Shown: positions 17,699 to 26,427, counted from the stretch's first letter. The stretch: DNA of 64,000 nt from CBIHON01 sp966211965 (GCA_966211965.1 CBIHON010000019.1:35608-99607), one strand, 5' to 3'. Made by a program: numbers and translations. The notes: generated by a model not told the origin, from the sequence alone.

Positions 17699-17962
17699 AT
17701 GGCAAATACCGCACAAGCGCGCAAGCGCGCTCGTCAAGCAGTCAAGCAAAACGCTCACAATTCCAGCCAGCGTTCGACGCTGCGCACGGCAATTAAAGCT
17801 GTCCGCAAGGCAATCGAGGCTGGCGACAAGGCTGCAGCTTCGCACGTGTTTCAATCTTCTGTGTCCACGATCGATCGTATCGCCGACAAGAAAATCATTC
17901 ACAAAAACAAAGCTGCTCGCCACAAGAGCCGCCTCGCTGCTGCGCTGAAGGCACTGGCCTAA
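17699..17962 (+). CDS. rpsT: 30S ribosomal protein S20
   Basis: An 87-residue, highly basic protein beginning MANTAQARKRARQAVKQNAH and ending with the HKNKAARHKSRLAAALKAL helix, the S20 pattern. I start at ATG 17699; the open frame extends 19 codons further upstream, through the leader. It is single-gene, with its own promoter and terminator, and divergent from murJ. S20 binds 16S rRNA early in 30S assembly. Confidence 0.97.
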   Translation: MANTAQARKRARQAVKQNAHNSSQRSTLRTAIKAVRKAIEAGDKAAASHVFQSSVSTIDRIADKKIIHKNKAARHKSRLAAALKALA

Positions 17963-18017
17963 TCCATCGTGCATTTACCGTCATTCGATTGACGGAATCG
18001 GTAAGTCAAAAAAAATA

Positions 18018-18046
18018 AAACCCGAATGACTTTGTCAGGCGGGTTT
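18018..18046 (+). terminator. Rho-independent terminator after rpsT
   Basis: An interrupted stem (AAACCCG with CGGGTTT, inner TGAC with GTCA) ends in a T-run at 18042-18048, about 55 bases after the rpsT stop. Confidence 0.8.
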
Positions 18047-18142
18047 TTGTCGTTGTATTCGATGCTTTTCTGTAATCTGCTGAGTTAATTTGCATTGCCT
18101 AGGCTTTGCAAATGGTCACTTTCCTGTCTTGTCGGGTATTTG

Positions 18143-18595
18143 CTACCCTCGTGGCAGACCCTCAATGGTGCTGCCTGGTTTGATATTCTTTTGCTTGAAC
18201 CAGCCCTGGTTCATTTCCAATGCATAACGCACCTGTCTTTTTCCGCAATGCGAGTCGGTGGTTTGCGGTTTCATGTCTTCAATGTTGATGATTTTGCCGC
18301 TCTCGTCAATAAAGGCAACGGAGAGGGGTAGTAATGTGTTTTTCATCCACATGCAGACTTCGGCAGGCGCATCAAATATAAATAACATGCCTTCATTGGG
18401 GGGCATTTTTTCGCGAAACATTAATCCTTGCTGGCGTTCCGCATTGGTTGCCGCAACTTCGGCTTTGATAACGTGTATGCCTACATTAAGCGATATTGCA
18501 GGGAACTTGGTGCTTTGCTGGGCAAAGACTGAAAATGTTGTGGATGCGAGGAGGGTGGCAGCGAGGGGAGCCAGGAAAAGCGAGAATCTGCGCAT
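18143..18595 (-). CDS. Exported DUF192 family protein
   Basis: A 150-residue protein with a signal peptide ending about residue 25 (STTFSVFA). The DUF192 domain follows, with AERQQGLMFREKMPPNEGML, the CMWMKNTLLPLSVAFID core and a closing ALEMNQGWFKQKNIKPG. The family is a compact beta fold of unknown activity, periplasmic here. It is downstream of, and separated by a terminator from, the Ala/Ser-rich microprotein genes. Confidence 0.88.
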   Translation of the reverse strand: MRRFSLFLAPLAATLLASTTFSVFAQQSTKFPAISLNVGIHVIKAEVAATNAERQQGLMFREKMPPNEGMLFIFDAPAEVCMWMKNTLLPLSVAFIDESGKIINIEDMKPQTTDSHCGKRQVRYALEMNQGWFKQKNIKPGSTIEGLPRG

Positions 18596-18648
18596 TTTGC
18601 GGTGCCAGCGAGTGGCAAGAAGTCACAAGGGCTGTGTAGTGTAAATGA

Positions 18649-18675
18649 AAAAAGGCAGGGTGCGCCTGCCTTTTT
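18649..18675 (-). terminator. Rho-independent terminator after first microprotein
   Basis: An 11-bp stem (AAAAAGGCAGG 18649-18659 with CCTGCCTTTTT 18665-18675). On the minus strand the T-rich arm follows the stop of the 18694-18912 gene. Confidence 0.85.
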
Positions 18676-18693
18676 GTGCAGCTAAACCAGAAA

Positions 18694-18912
18694 TTACTTG
18701 GAAGCAGCGGAAGCAGCGGAAGCAGCAGATGCGGATGCGGAGGCAGAAGCAGATGGTTTTGCAGCTTTCTTTGCTTTTGGTGCCGAAGCGTCAGCCGAAG
18801 CCGAAGCAGCAGGTGCGGAAGCTTTGGCCGAGGCCGAAGCGGAAGGAGCGTCGTTAGCAAAAGCGGAAGCAGCGAACAAGCCAGCAACGAGAGCAGCGAT
18901 CAGAGTTTTCAT
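18694..18912 (-). CDS. Small exported Ala/Ser/Lys-rich protein, copy 1
   Basis: A 72-residue protein: Sec signal peptide MKTLIAALVAGLFAASAFA, then a mature part of about 53 residues made almost only of Ala, Ser, Lys and Pro, with SASASA repeats and a KAKKAAK block. The DNA carries 9-base tandem repeats encoding AAS. It has a near-identical layout to the gene 283 bases upstream (19195-19410), so the two are tandem paralogues, each with its own terminator. No family is recognised; the signal peptide plus Ala/Lys-rich low-complexity layout resembles the acid-shock protein Asr, without clear homology. Confidence 0.75.
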   Translation of the reverse strand: MKTLIAALVAGLFAASAFANDAPSASASAKASAPAASASADASAPKAKKAAKPSASASASASAASAASAASK

Positions 18913-19150
18913 TGTTTTAAATCCCCAAAAATTTACATGTTAACAAAATGACGGTTCCAGCGAACCAGTGCCATTAACGCTGACTATCTCGAATGGTTGA
19001 CATGTTTCTCAAAAAAATAAGGGTGCTTAAGTTTTAGATCCAGCATTTACTTGATGGGGGTGTTGCTGAATTGTTAATTTCGCGTTGTATCCGGTCAAGA
19101 TGACGGCGGCGCAGGCGCACGTGGCCGGAATATCGAAATGCTGGGGGAAG

Positions 19151-19180
19151 AAAAAAGGCGGGACAAGCCCGCCTTTTTTT
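19151..19180 (-). terminator. Rho-independent terminator after second microprotein
   Basis: A stem of AAAAAAGGCGGG with CCCGCCTTTTTTT (19151-19162, 19168-19180) immediately after the stop of the 19195-19410 gene on the minus strand. Confidence 0.88.
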
Positions 19181-19194
19181 AAGTCAAGTAAAAA

Positions 19195-19410
19195 TTACTT
19201 GGATGCGGCAGCAGAAGCTTCAGCGGAAGCTTTCTTTGCTTTCTTCGCTTTCTTCGCTTTCTTTGCTTTTGGTGCGGATGCGTCAGCAGAAGCGGAAGCA
19301 GCGGCAGGTGCCGAAGCGGAAGCGGAAGCCGAAGGAGCTGCGGTGTGGCTAGCAGCGAAAGAGGAAGCAGCGAACAGGCCGGCAACCAGCGCAGCGATCA
19401 GGTTTTTCAT
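19195..19410 (-). CDS. Small exported Ala/Ser/Lys-rich protein, copy 2
   Basis: A 71-residue paralogue of the 18694-18912 product: signal peptide MKNLIAALVAGLFAASSFA, a SASASA-rich stretch, then four consecutive AKK units near residues 48-60 encoded by 9-base tandem DNA repeats. I start at ATG 19410; an in-frame ATG 15 bases upstream is possible. The mature protein would be a periplasmic polycation. Its own terminator and the spacing suggest an independent monocistronic unit. Function unknown. Confidence 0.75.
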   Translation of the reverse strand: MKNLIAALVAGLFAASSFAASHTAAPSASASASAPAAASASADASAPKAKKAKKAKKAKKASAEASAAASK

Positions 19411-19704
19411 TTTGTAGTCCTTCAATTTAACATGTTAAGGAAATCGACGATTCTGATGAATCAGTGCAAATAACGAGGTTGTGTGCAGTCGGTTGACAGG
19501 TTTCGCTCAAAAGATACAGATATTTTTATATTGGCAATGAAAAGGCGAGGGGAATATTGATATCAGTCTCGACTGGCGGTGGAGCTAAGTGATTTGGTTG
19601 CCATAGATATCCAGGAAATTTGGGGCTAAATTGCAAGGCAGTTGCGGCGTTGCTATGATGCTGAACTCTTCGCGCTTTGCCATGATGTTAATTCGGATAC
19701 CCAG

Positions 19705-20895
19705 ATGTCCCTTCGGCCCTACCTTTTCGCGGCATGCTTTTCGGTCTTAAGTAGCGTGGCTACTACAGTTGTCGCGGCACCTTATGTTCCTGAATCTGAC
19801 GCTAAAGTATTAGAACGCTTGCCATTTAAGCCCAACGACCCGACGGCGCGCGAGATGGCGCAGATGCGGCTTGAGTTGCGGCAAAATCCACAGAATGTCG
19901 ACGTGGCAGTGCGGCTTGCACGACGCTACTACGGCTTGGTTGCTGAGGAAGGCGACCCACGTTATCTGGGATATGCCCAGGCAGCGCTTGCTTCTTGGTG
20001 GGATCTGCCGAGTCCCCCGGTGGAGGTACAGGTGCTGCGTGCCAGCCTCGCTCAATTCCGGCATGACTTCGTCGGCGCCATGGCCGATTTGACGAAGGTC
20101 ATCGAGCGCGATCCACGACAGGCTCAGGCACGCTCATTGCGCGCTACCATTCACATTGTGCAAGCCCGCTATCCGGAGGCTAGAATCGACTGCCAGGCGT
20201 TGCGGGGCTTGACAAGCGAACTTGTCGCAATCGGCTGTGAATCCATGGTGGACGGACTCACCGGTAAGGCGGCCAGTGCCCTTCAAACATTGAGCGAGGC
20301 ACTCAAGAACCATCCGCAAGCTTCTGCCGACGAAAAACTCTGGGTTCTGACCCGCCTTGCCGAAATGACGCAGCGACTCGGGCGGACTGACAGTAGCGAG
20401 GCATATTTTAAGCAAGCGCTCAAGCTCGGTATCAGCGATACATTTCTGCTCGCCGCATACGCTGACTTTTTACTGGATCAAAGGCGACCGGCGGAAGTGG
20501 TGGCACTGCTGAAGGATAAGACGCGTTCCGACACATTGCTGCTGCGTCTGGTGTTTGCCGAACGGAGTTTGAATTTGCCGACGGCGAAGGAGCGCGAAGC
20601 AGCGCTTGCCGCCCGCTATTCTGCGGCCCAATTACGTGGCGACACGGTGCATCAACAGGAGGAAGCGCGTTTTGCGCTGCAAGTGCAGCAAGATCCGCAA
20701 AAAGCGCTGAGGCTGGCTCGGGAAAATTGGAAAGTGCAGTTGGAGCCGCGCGATGCACGGATTTTTCTGGAAGCGGCGCTTGCCGCGAAAGATGCGGCTT
20801 CGGCGCAACCCGTATTGCAATGGCTGGATGACAGCCATATTGAAGATCAATATTTGCTCAGTCTGGGACGGCAGTTGAAGGGGATGCGTAAATGA
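19705..20895 (+). CDS. Exported TPR-repeat protein
   Basis: A 396-residue protein with a signal peptide (MSLRPYLFAACFSVLSSVATTVVA) followed by helical TPR-like repeats, for example FVGAMADLTKVIERDPRQA, and AYFKQALKLG. It is likely periplasmic or outer-membrane associated. ATG 19705 was chosen because it begins the signal peptide; the frame extends 21 codons upstream. Its stop overlaps the start of the HupE-like gene by 4 bases (ATGA), so the two proteins probably work together. No enzyme domain is visible. Confidence 0.75.
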   Translation: MSLRPYLFAACFSVLSSVATTVVAAPYVPESDAKVLERLPFKPNDPTAREMAQMRLELRQNPQNVDVAVRLARRYYGLVAEEGDPRYLGYAQAALASWWDLPSPPVEVQVLRASLAQFRHDFVGAMADLTKVIERDPRQAQARSLRATIHIVQARYPEARIDCQALRGLTSELVAIGCESMVDGLTGKAASALQTLSEALKNHPQASADEKLWVLTRLAEMTQRLGRTDSSEAYFKQALKLGISDTFLLAAYADFLLDQRRPAEVVALLKDKTRSDTLLLRLVFAERSLNLPTAKEREAALAARYSAAQLRGDTVHQQEEARFALQVQQDPQKALRLARENWKVQLEPRDARIFLEAALAAKDAASAQPVLQWLDDSHIEDQYLLSLGRQLKGMRK

Positions 20896-22016
20896 GGCGC
20901 CTGATACTGCTGCTCACTGGATTTTTTTGGGCATTATGTGCCCATGCGCACAAGCCCAGCGATAGTTATCTGACTTTCGTCGTTGAAGGCAATACGATTA
21001 ATGGGCAATGGGATGTCGCCTTGCGTGACCTGGATTTCGCTATCGGGCTGGACGCCAACGGCGATGCCGAGATCACTTGGGGCGAAGTGCGCGCAAAGCA
21101 TGCCGACATTGCCGCCTACGCGATGTCTCGTTTGCAGTTGTCGACTGCGGGCAAGGTATGTCCGGCGCGCGTAACCGAGCATTTGGTGGATGACCACACC
21201 GATGGTGCTTATGCGGTGCTTCGTTTCAAGGCGGAATGTCCGGCGGCGCTGGAAACCCTGCAGGCGCACTACGCCCTCTTTTTCGATATCGACCCTCAGC
21301 ACAAGGGCTTATTGCGCTTGCAATATCAAGGCATTTCAAGCACCGGGGTTTTCAGTCCGGACAAAGCGACTCAACAATTTACCTTGAGTAGGCCAAACAA
21401 GTTCAGCCAGTTTATGGACTATGGACGTGAAGGTGTCTGGCACATTTGGATCGGGTTTGACCATATTCTGTTTTTGCTGGCATTGCTATTGCCGGCAGTG
21501 GTAGTCCGGCAAGAAAGGATATGGCAGGCGGTGCCGGCATTCAAACCGGCGTTCTGGGCGGTGCTCAAGATCGTTACCGCGTTTACGCTGGCCCATTCCA
21601 TTACCCTGACCCTTGCGACATTGGGGGTCGTCAGTCTGCCATCGCGCTGGGTCGAGTCGACCATCGCGGCGTCCGTGGTGATAGCTGCCTTGAATAACGT
21701 CTTTCCCTTATTTCGGGAGCGGCGCTGGGTGATGGCATTCGTGTTTGGATTGATTCACGGGTTTGGCTTTGCCAGTGTTTTGACCGACCTTGGCTTGCCC
21801 CAGGATACGCTGGTACTGGCGCTGGTCGGTTTCAATCTCGGCGTCGAGGCAGGGCAGTTGGCGATTGTCGCTGCCTTCTTGCCGATTGCATTCGCATTGC
21901 GTCATACATGGTTTTACCGCCGTCTTGTTTTGCTCGGTGGTTCGGTTGTGATCGCTATTTTGGCACTGATTTGGCTCATAGAGCGAGCCGGTGATTTGAA
22001 GCTGCTGCCATTTTAA
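20892..22016 (+). CDS. HupE/UreJ-2 family membrane protein with EF-hand-like loop
   Basis: A 374-residue protein. After a signal peptide (to AHAHKPSD) comes a periplasmic domain of about 150 residues, then six or seven membrane helices with IWIGFDHILFLLALLLP, TAFTLAHSITLTLA and GLIHGFGFASVL, the HupE/UreJ_2 pattern. The family is associated with nickel/cobalt or hydrogenase/urease accessory functions, but no such genes are near. Residues 54-65 (DANGDAEITWGE) match the 12-residue EF-hand loop: D, N, D, E, T and E at positions 1, 3, 5, 7, 9 and 12. It is coupled to the upstream exported TPR gene. Confidence 0.82.
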   Translation: MRRLILLLTGFFWALCAHAHKPSDSYLTFVVEGNTINGQWDVALRDLDFAIGLDANGDAEITWGEVRAKHADIAAYAMSRLQLSTAGKVCPARVTEHLVDDHTDGAYAVLRFKAECPAALETLQAHYALFFDIDPQHKGLLRLQYQGISSTGVFSPDKATQQFTLSRPNKFSQFMDYGREGVWHIWIGFDHILFLLALLLPAVVVRQERIWQAVPAFKPAFWAVLKIVTAFTLAHSITLTLATLGVVSLPSRWVESTIAASVVIAALNNVFPLFRERRWVMAFVFGLIHGFGFASVLTDLGLPQDTLVLALVGFNLGVEAGQLAIVAAFLPIAFALRHTWFYRRLVLLGGSVVIAILALIWLIERAGDLKLLPF

Positions 22017-22090
22017 TCATTGTAATTATTGTGGATCGGGCCGACGGCACCAAGGTTTGAGTTTGATAAGGTGTCAGTCTGACCGTTTTA

Positions 22091-22660
22091 TCAGGATGGT
22101 GGGGTTTTTAATTCTCCCGGCGACACTTCACGCCATTCGCCCGGCCAAAGAGGATGTGTTTGAAGGGAGAATGGCCCGATCGCGACGCGGACCAGGCGCA
22201 AGGTCGGCGCGCCAACCGCTGCCGTCATTCGCCTCACCTGCCGGTTTTTTCCTTCCTCCAGTGTGATCGTAAGCCAACTGGTGGGCGTATTTGCGCGTTG
22301 ACGGATGGGCGGGTCGCGCGGCCATAACCAGTCCGGGGCATACACTTGCTTGACTTGGCAGGCGCGCGTTACAAAATCCCCCAAGTCCAACGGACCGCGC
22401 AGCCTTGTCAACGTGGTGGCATCGAGTGTTCCTTCGACTTGCACCAGGTAGGTTTTCGGCTGTTTGCGGACGGGATGGCTGATGTCGTGTTGCAGTCTTC
22501 CGTCGTCAGTCAACAGCAGCAAGCCTTCGCTATCTGCATCCAACCGTCCGGCGGGATATATGTTCGGAATCTTGATGTAATTGGCAAGAGTCTCCCGGCT
22601 GGAGTGAGGAGAAAATTGGCACATTACTTGATATGGTTTATTGAATAGTATGAGCGGCAT
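22091..22660 (-). CDS. rluE: 23S rRNA pseudouridine synthase, RluE type
   Basis: A 189-residue RsuA/RluB/E/F-family enzyme that isomerises a uridine in 23S rRNA (U2457 in E. coli). The catalytic motif YPAGRLDADSEGLLLLT holds the essential Asp (second residue after the Arg-Leu pair). Other landmarks are ILFNKPYQVMCQF, WLWPRDPPIRQR and EGKNRQVRRMTAAVGAPTLRL. There is no S4 domain, as is normal for RluE. I start at ATG 22660; the frame extends 27 codons upstream. It is divergent from icd. Confidence 0.9.
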   Translation of the reverse strand: MPLILFNKPYQVMCQFSPHSSRETLANYIKIPNIYPAGRLDADSEGLLLLTDDGRLQHDISHPVRKQPKTYLVQVEGTLDATTLTRLRGPLDLGDFVTRACQVKQVYAPDWLWPRDPPIRQRANTPTSWLTITLEEGKNRQVRRMTAAVGAPTLRLVRVAIGPFSLQTHPLWPGEWREVSPGELKTPPS

Positions 22661-22971
22661 GAGTAGGCTGCAACAGATGGCGGGACTTGCAACGATAGCA
22701 GAGCGTTTCGCTAGTTCTTGAATTGTACTGTTTTCGCTCACAAAGGCTGGGAAGATAAGTTCCCGGTGATCTTTTGATAAGCATTAAATTCTCGTAAAAA
22801 TATGGTACCCAGTAAAATTCTGGTGCATAATATGGAATGCAGTCTTATGTCTTATATAAGACTTGAGTTTTCAATTTGGCTTATCGTGGCCAAAGTACGG
22901 CAGCGTTCAGCCGCGTCCTGCAATGCCTAAACAACCCTTCCTCTTTTTTCGCCTTTAATTCGGAGACAACG
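22661..22971 (+). promoter_or_regulatory. rluE-icd divergent regulatory region with 14-bp palindrome
   Basis: This 311-base gap has no gene. It contains a perfect palindrome, GTCTTATATAAGAC, at 22849-22862, 109 bases before the icd ATG, with a further TCTTAT half-site just upstream at 22842-22847. Perfect dyads of this size are typical operators, for example for GntR-type regulators. Which protein binds is not known from the sequence. A CATAAT at 22826-22831 could be a -10 box, without a good -35. Confidence 0.5.
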
Positions 22972-24225
22972 ATGTACCAACATATTAAAGTGCCAGCCGA
23001 CGGCAAAAAAATCACCGTTAATGCCGATTTCTCGTTGAACGTGCCAGACAATCCCATTCTGCCGTATATCGAGGGTGACGGTACCGGTGTGGATATCAGT
23101 CCCGTCATGATCAAGGTGATCGATGCGGCCGTGGCCAAAGCTTATGGCGGCAAGCGTAAGATCAGCTGGATGGAAATCTACGCTGGCGAGAAATCGACCA
23201 AGGTGTACGGTCCGGACGTGTGGCTCCCGGAAGAAACGCTCGAGGTATTGAAGGACTATGTGGTCTCGATAAAGGGGCCATTGACCACGCCGGTGGGCGG
23301 GGGTATCCGTTCGCTCAACGTTGCTCTGCGTCAGGAACTTGACCTGTACGTATGCCTGCGCCCGGTGCGCTATTTCAAGGGGGTGCCTTCGCCGGTGCGC
23401 GAACCGGAAAAGACCGATATGGTGATTTTCCGCGAAAACTCGGAAGATATTTATGCCGGCATCGAATGGCAGGAAGGCTCAGACGGCGCCAAGAAGGTGA
23501 TCGAGTTCCTGACCAAGGAAATGGGCGTCAAGAAAATCCGTTTCCCGGGCTCGTCGGGTATCGGCATCAAGCCGGTGTCGCGTGAAGGCACCGAGCGCTT
23601 GGTACGCAAGGCGATCCAATATGCGATCGACAATGACAAGCCATCGGTGACGATTGTCCATAAAGGCAATATCATGAAGTATACCGAGGGCGGTTTCCGT
23701 GATTGGGCCTACGCGCTGGCGCAAAAGGAATTCGGTGCAGAGTTGATTGACGGCGGTCCATGGTGCAAATTCAAGAATCCGAAGAGCGGCAAGGACATCG
23801 TCGTCAAGGATTCGATCGCCGACGCATTCCTGCAGCAAATCTTGTTGCGTCCGAACGAGTACAGCGTCATCGCAACCTTGAACCTGAATGGGGATTACAT
23901 CTCCGACGCACTGGCGGCACAAGTCGGTGGTATTGGTATCGCTCCAGGCGCGAACTTGTCGGATTCGGTCGCGATGTTCGAGGCTACGCACGGCACGGCG
24001 CCGAAGTATGCAGGCAAGGATTACGTCAACCCGGGCTCACTGATTTTGTCGGCTGAGATGATGTTGCGCCACATGGGATGGGTGGAAGCAGCCGATTTGA
24101 TCATCAGCTCAATGGAAAAATCGATCACCGCGAAAAAGGTTACATATGACTTCGCGCGCTTGATGGAAGGTGCAACCCAAGTATCATGCTCCGGCTTTGG
24201 CGATGTGATGATCGGGAACATGTAA
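22972..24225 (+). CDS. icd: NADP-dependent isocitrate dehydrogenase
   Basis: A 417-residue TCA-cycle enzyme converting isocitrate to 2-oxoglutarate and CO2. The phosphorylatable serine loop is recognisable in GGGIRSLNVALRQELDLYVC, and metal/substrate residues occur in VFRENSEDIYAGIEW-type and GDYISDALAAQVGGIGIAPG segments. The size and segments match the E. coli Icd type rather than the monomeric form. I start at ATG 22972 (MYQHIKVP) because it follows GGAG; the frame is open upstream. A strong terminator follows. Confidence 0.96.
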   Translation: MYQHIKVPADGKKITVNADFSLNVPDNPILPYIEGDGTGVDISPVMIKVIDAAVAKAYGGKRKISWMEIYAGEKSTKVYGPDVWLPEETLEVLKDYVVSIKGPLTTPVGGGIRSLNVALRQELDLYVCLRPVRYFKGVPSPVREPEKTDMVIFRENSEDIYAGIEWQEGSDGAKKVIEFLTKEMGVKKIRFPGSSGIGIKPVSREGTERLVRKAIQYAIDNDKPSVTIVHKGNIMKYTEGGFRDWAYALAQKEFGAELIDGGPWCKFKNPKSGKDIVVKDSIADAFLQQILLRPNEYSVIATLNLNGDYISDALAAQVGGIGIAPGANLSDSVAMFEATHGTAPKYAGKDYVNPGSLILSAEMMLRHMGWVEAADLIISSMEKSITAKKVTYDFARLMEGATQVSCSGFGDVMIGNM

Positions 24226-24247
24226 TCGCGTCCATTGGCAGGAATTG

Positions 24248-24280
24248 AAAAGGCCGGATCTGATCCGGCCTTTTGTTTTG
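24248..24280. terminator. Terminator between icd and the response regulator
   Basis: A 13-bp perfect stem (AAAAGGCCGGATC 24248-24260 with its complement 24262-24274) with T-rich arms on both sides. It can serve both convergent genes. Confidence 0.92.
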
Positions 24281-24289
24281 TTATTCGGA

Positions 24290-24919
24290 TTAACGGGCAC
24301 CGGTTTGTTCCAATGCAAATCGAATCAGGTCGGCTTGTCCTTCTATGCCTAATTTTCGTTTGATATTCAAACGATGAGTCTCCACCGTACGCACGCTCAA
24401 ATCCAGTTCGCGCGCAATATGCTTATTGGATTTGCCGGTCGCGATCCTCTGTAGCACGTCCCGCTCGCGCGGCGTAAGCAACATGGCTGGCGCGAGGGGG
24501 CGGGACAATTGTTTCGATAAGCCGGCGCTGTAATAAATCCCGCCCGACATGACGGTATCGATAGCCGTGATGATGTCCTGCGCCGGTGCATCCTTTAGCA
24601 CATAGCCGCGCGCTCCCGCCTGGATCGATTGCATCACGTACTCGGCCTTATCATGCATGCTCAGCATCAGGACGGCGATTTCGGGGTGTAAGGCGTGAAA
24701 GCGGCCTGTTAAATCTATGCCGCTCATGCCGCATAGATTGATATCCATTAAGACCAGATCAATCGTCCGTGATGCTGCATGACGCAGGGCTTCTTCAGCG
24801 TTGCCGGCTTCCCCGACCACGGCAAAATGGGGGATGCTTTCCAAGCGCGAGCGTAGGCCGTCACGCACCAGCGGATGATCGTCGACCAGCAAGATGTGAA
24901 CATAGGGCGGGATAGTCAT
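24290..24919 (-). CDS. NarL/FixJ-family response regulator
   Basis: A 209-residue regulator. The receiver domain has the acidic pair at DDHPLVRDGL and the phospho-acceptor Asp in LVLMDINLCGMSG. A LuxR-type helix-turn-helix closes the protein (LTPRERDVLQRIATGKSNKHIARELDLSV and TVETHRLNIKRKLG). It is 11 bases downstream of its cognate sensor kinase gene. The pair is of the NarX/NarL architecture, but the regulated genes are unknown. Confidence 0.92.
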   Translation of the reverse strand: MTIPPYVHILLVDDHPLVRDGLRSRLESIPHFAVVGEAGNAEEALRHAASRTIDLVLMDINLCGMSGIDLTGRFHALHPEIAVLMLSMHDKAEYVMQSIQAGARGYVLKDAPAQDIITAIDTVMSGGIYYSAGLSKQLSRPLAPAMLLTPRERDVLQRIATGKSNKHIARELDLSVRTVETHRLNIKRKLGIEGQADLIRFALEQTGAR

Positions 24920-24930
24920 ATCAAATCCGG

Positions 24931-26289
24931 TTAGCGTCGAGGTAAGGCGGCGACAACTTGGGTGCCGTCGGCTGATGATGTCAAGTGCAATTCTCCGCCT
25001 ACCGCTTCGAGGCGTTCATGCATATTGCGCAGGCCAATGCCGCGCTTGGGATGTTCTGCGATTCGGGCGACATCAAATCCGACACCATTGTCAGCAATGG
25101 TCAGTTTGACGGTCTTGCCGTCACCGGCAAGGCTCACTCTCGCTTCCGTTGCCTTGGCGTGCCGCTTGATATTGGTCAATGCTTCTTGTGCGATCCGGAA
25201 CAACACCGTACTGCCGACGTCATTCAAGCCATCGGTCGAACCCTCCACTTCGAATACGATTGGCAGCATGCTGAGATCGGAAAATTCCTGGCATAAGTGA
25301 TCAAGCGCCGCGGCCAAGCCGAGATCATCCAATATCGCCGGCCGCAGATCATGCGAAATGCGCCTTACCTCACCGAGCACGTCGTTGAGCTGACCTGCGG
25401 CGCGGTTGAATGAGGCTTGAGCCGATTCAGGTTGTGCGGCGTGGCTGCTTAGTTTGGCGATACCGGCTTCAACCTGCAGCTTGATCGATACCAGCCATTG
25501 GCTGATGCCGTCGTGGAGATCACGCGATAAGCGAGCCCGTTCATCTTCTTGGGAGCGCACCACGCGCTGCGCAAGAACTTTCAGCTTGGCGTCGGCGACT
25601 CTGGATTCGCTGATATTCAATACCAGTCCTGACAATGCAATGATCAGGGCACTGGCAATTGCGATTGCCGCGATCCATAGCATCGTGTTGTGAATGTTTC
25701 CGGAGATTTGTGTGTCGATTTTTGTCAGGGCGTCATCTACGTCATCCAGGTAGATCCCCGTGCCAAGCATCCAACCCCAGCGCTCCAGCATGACGACGTA
25801 TCCCAATTTTGGTTCTATCTTGTGCGTGGATGGCTTTTCCCATAAGTATCGCTCAAAGCCGCCACCGGACTTGGCGCGATTGATCAGCCGTTGGATGGTA
25901 GGGTTGCCATTGAGATCGGTCAGATTCCATAGATTGCGCCCCACCAGTTCCGGCTTGCGTGGATGCATCAGGTTCCTGCCATTAAGATCGTAGATGAAAA
26001 AGTATCCGTCATCGCCTCCGTAATCGAGCTTGGAAATGATGGCTTTCGCTTCATTGAGTGTGGCTTCGTCTTGCCGGCCAGACTCATAGAGATGGGCGAT
26101 AGCGCGCGAGGCGAGGGTGACGTAGTGTTCGAGCTCCGTTTCCTTGCTGGCCAGATAGGCCGCTTCGACTGAGGCGCGCTGCTGCTGCGCCAGCAGAGTT
26201 GCTTGATAACGAACGGCAACCGCAATCGCGCACAACGCCACGATCAGTGGCGCAATAGCAAGCAAGATGATCTTGTGCCTGAGCTTCAT
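24931..26289 (-). CDS. Cache-domain sensor histidine kinase (HisKA_3 type)
   Basis: A 452-residue inner-membrane sensor. It has an N-terminal helix (residues about 7-27), a periplasmic single-Cache domain (about 30-190, with GGDDGYFFIYDLNGRNLMH and LERWGWMLGTGIYLDDV), and a second helix near 200-222. The dimerisation/phosphoacceptor segment is ARLSRDLHDGISQWL, where the His is the phospho-site. A HATPase_c domain follows with TIADNGVGFD and RGIGLRNMHERLEAVGG. Cache domains of this class bind small organic acids or amino acids. It is in an operon with the response regulator downstream. Confidence 0.92.
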   Translation of the reverse strand: MKLRHKIILLAIAPLIVALCAIAVAVRYQATLLAQQQRASVEAAYLASKETELEHYVTLASRAIAHLYESGRQDEATLNEAKAIISKLDYGGDDGYFFIYDLNGRNLMHPRKPELVGRNLWNLTDLNGNPTIQRLINRAKSGGGFERYLWEKPSTHKIEPKLGYVVMLERWGWMLGTGIYLDDVDDALTKIDTQISGNIHNTMLWIAAIAIASALIIALSGLVLNISESRVADAKLKVLAQRVVRSQEDERARLSRDLHDGISQWLVSIKLQVEAGIAKLSSHAAQPESAQASFNRAAGQLNDVLGEVRRISHDLRPAILDDLGLAAALDHLCQEFSDLSMLPIVFEVEGSTDGLNDVGSTVLFRIAQEALTNIKRHAKATEARVSLAGDGKTVKLTIADNGVGFDVARIAEHPKRGIGLRNMHERLEAVGGELHLTSSADGTQVVAALPRR

Positions 26290-26376
26290 GAAGTAAGACT
26301 TTACATGCTTTTTCGCTCGTCTTGCTTACGTGCTACTACTGAATTGAGGGAAATTTCAGAATTACAAAGTAGAATA

Positions 26377-26410
26377 AAAAAAACCCCGCTGTTGCGAGGT
26401 TTTTTTGCAG
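26377..26410 (-). terminator. Terminator downstream of the cold-shock gene
   Basis: A run of A, a CCCCGC/GCGAGG stem with one mismatch and a run of T (26370s to 26407), just past the cold-shock gene stop on the minus strand. It may also end transcripts from the other side. Confidence 0.7.
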
Positions 26411-26427
26411 CACCAACTAACTTATTA

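Noticed and set aside
18698..18943. Plus-strand Ala/Glu-rich frame opposite the first microprotein
   Set aside because: Repeats read in the reverse frame; the minus strand has the signal peptide and the terminator.
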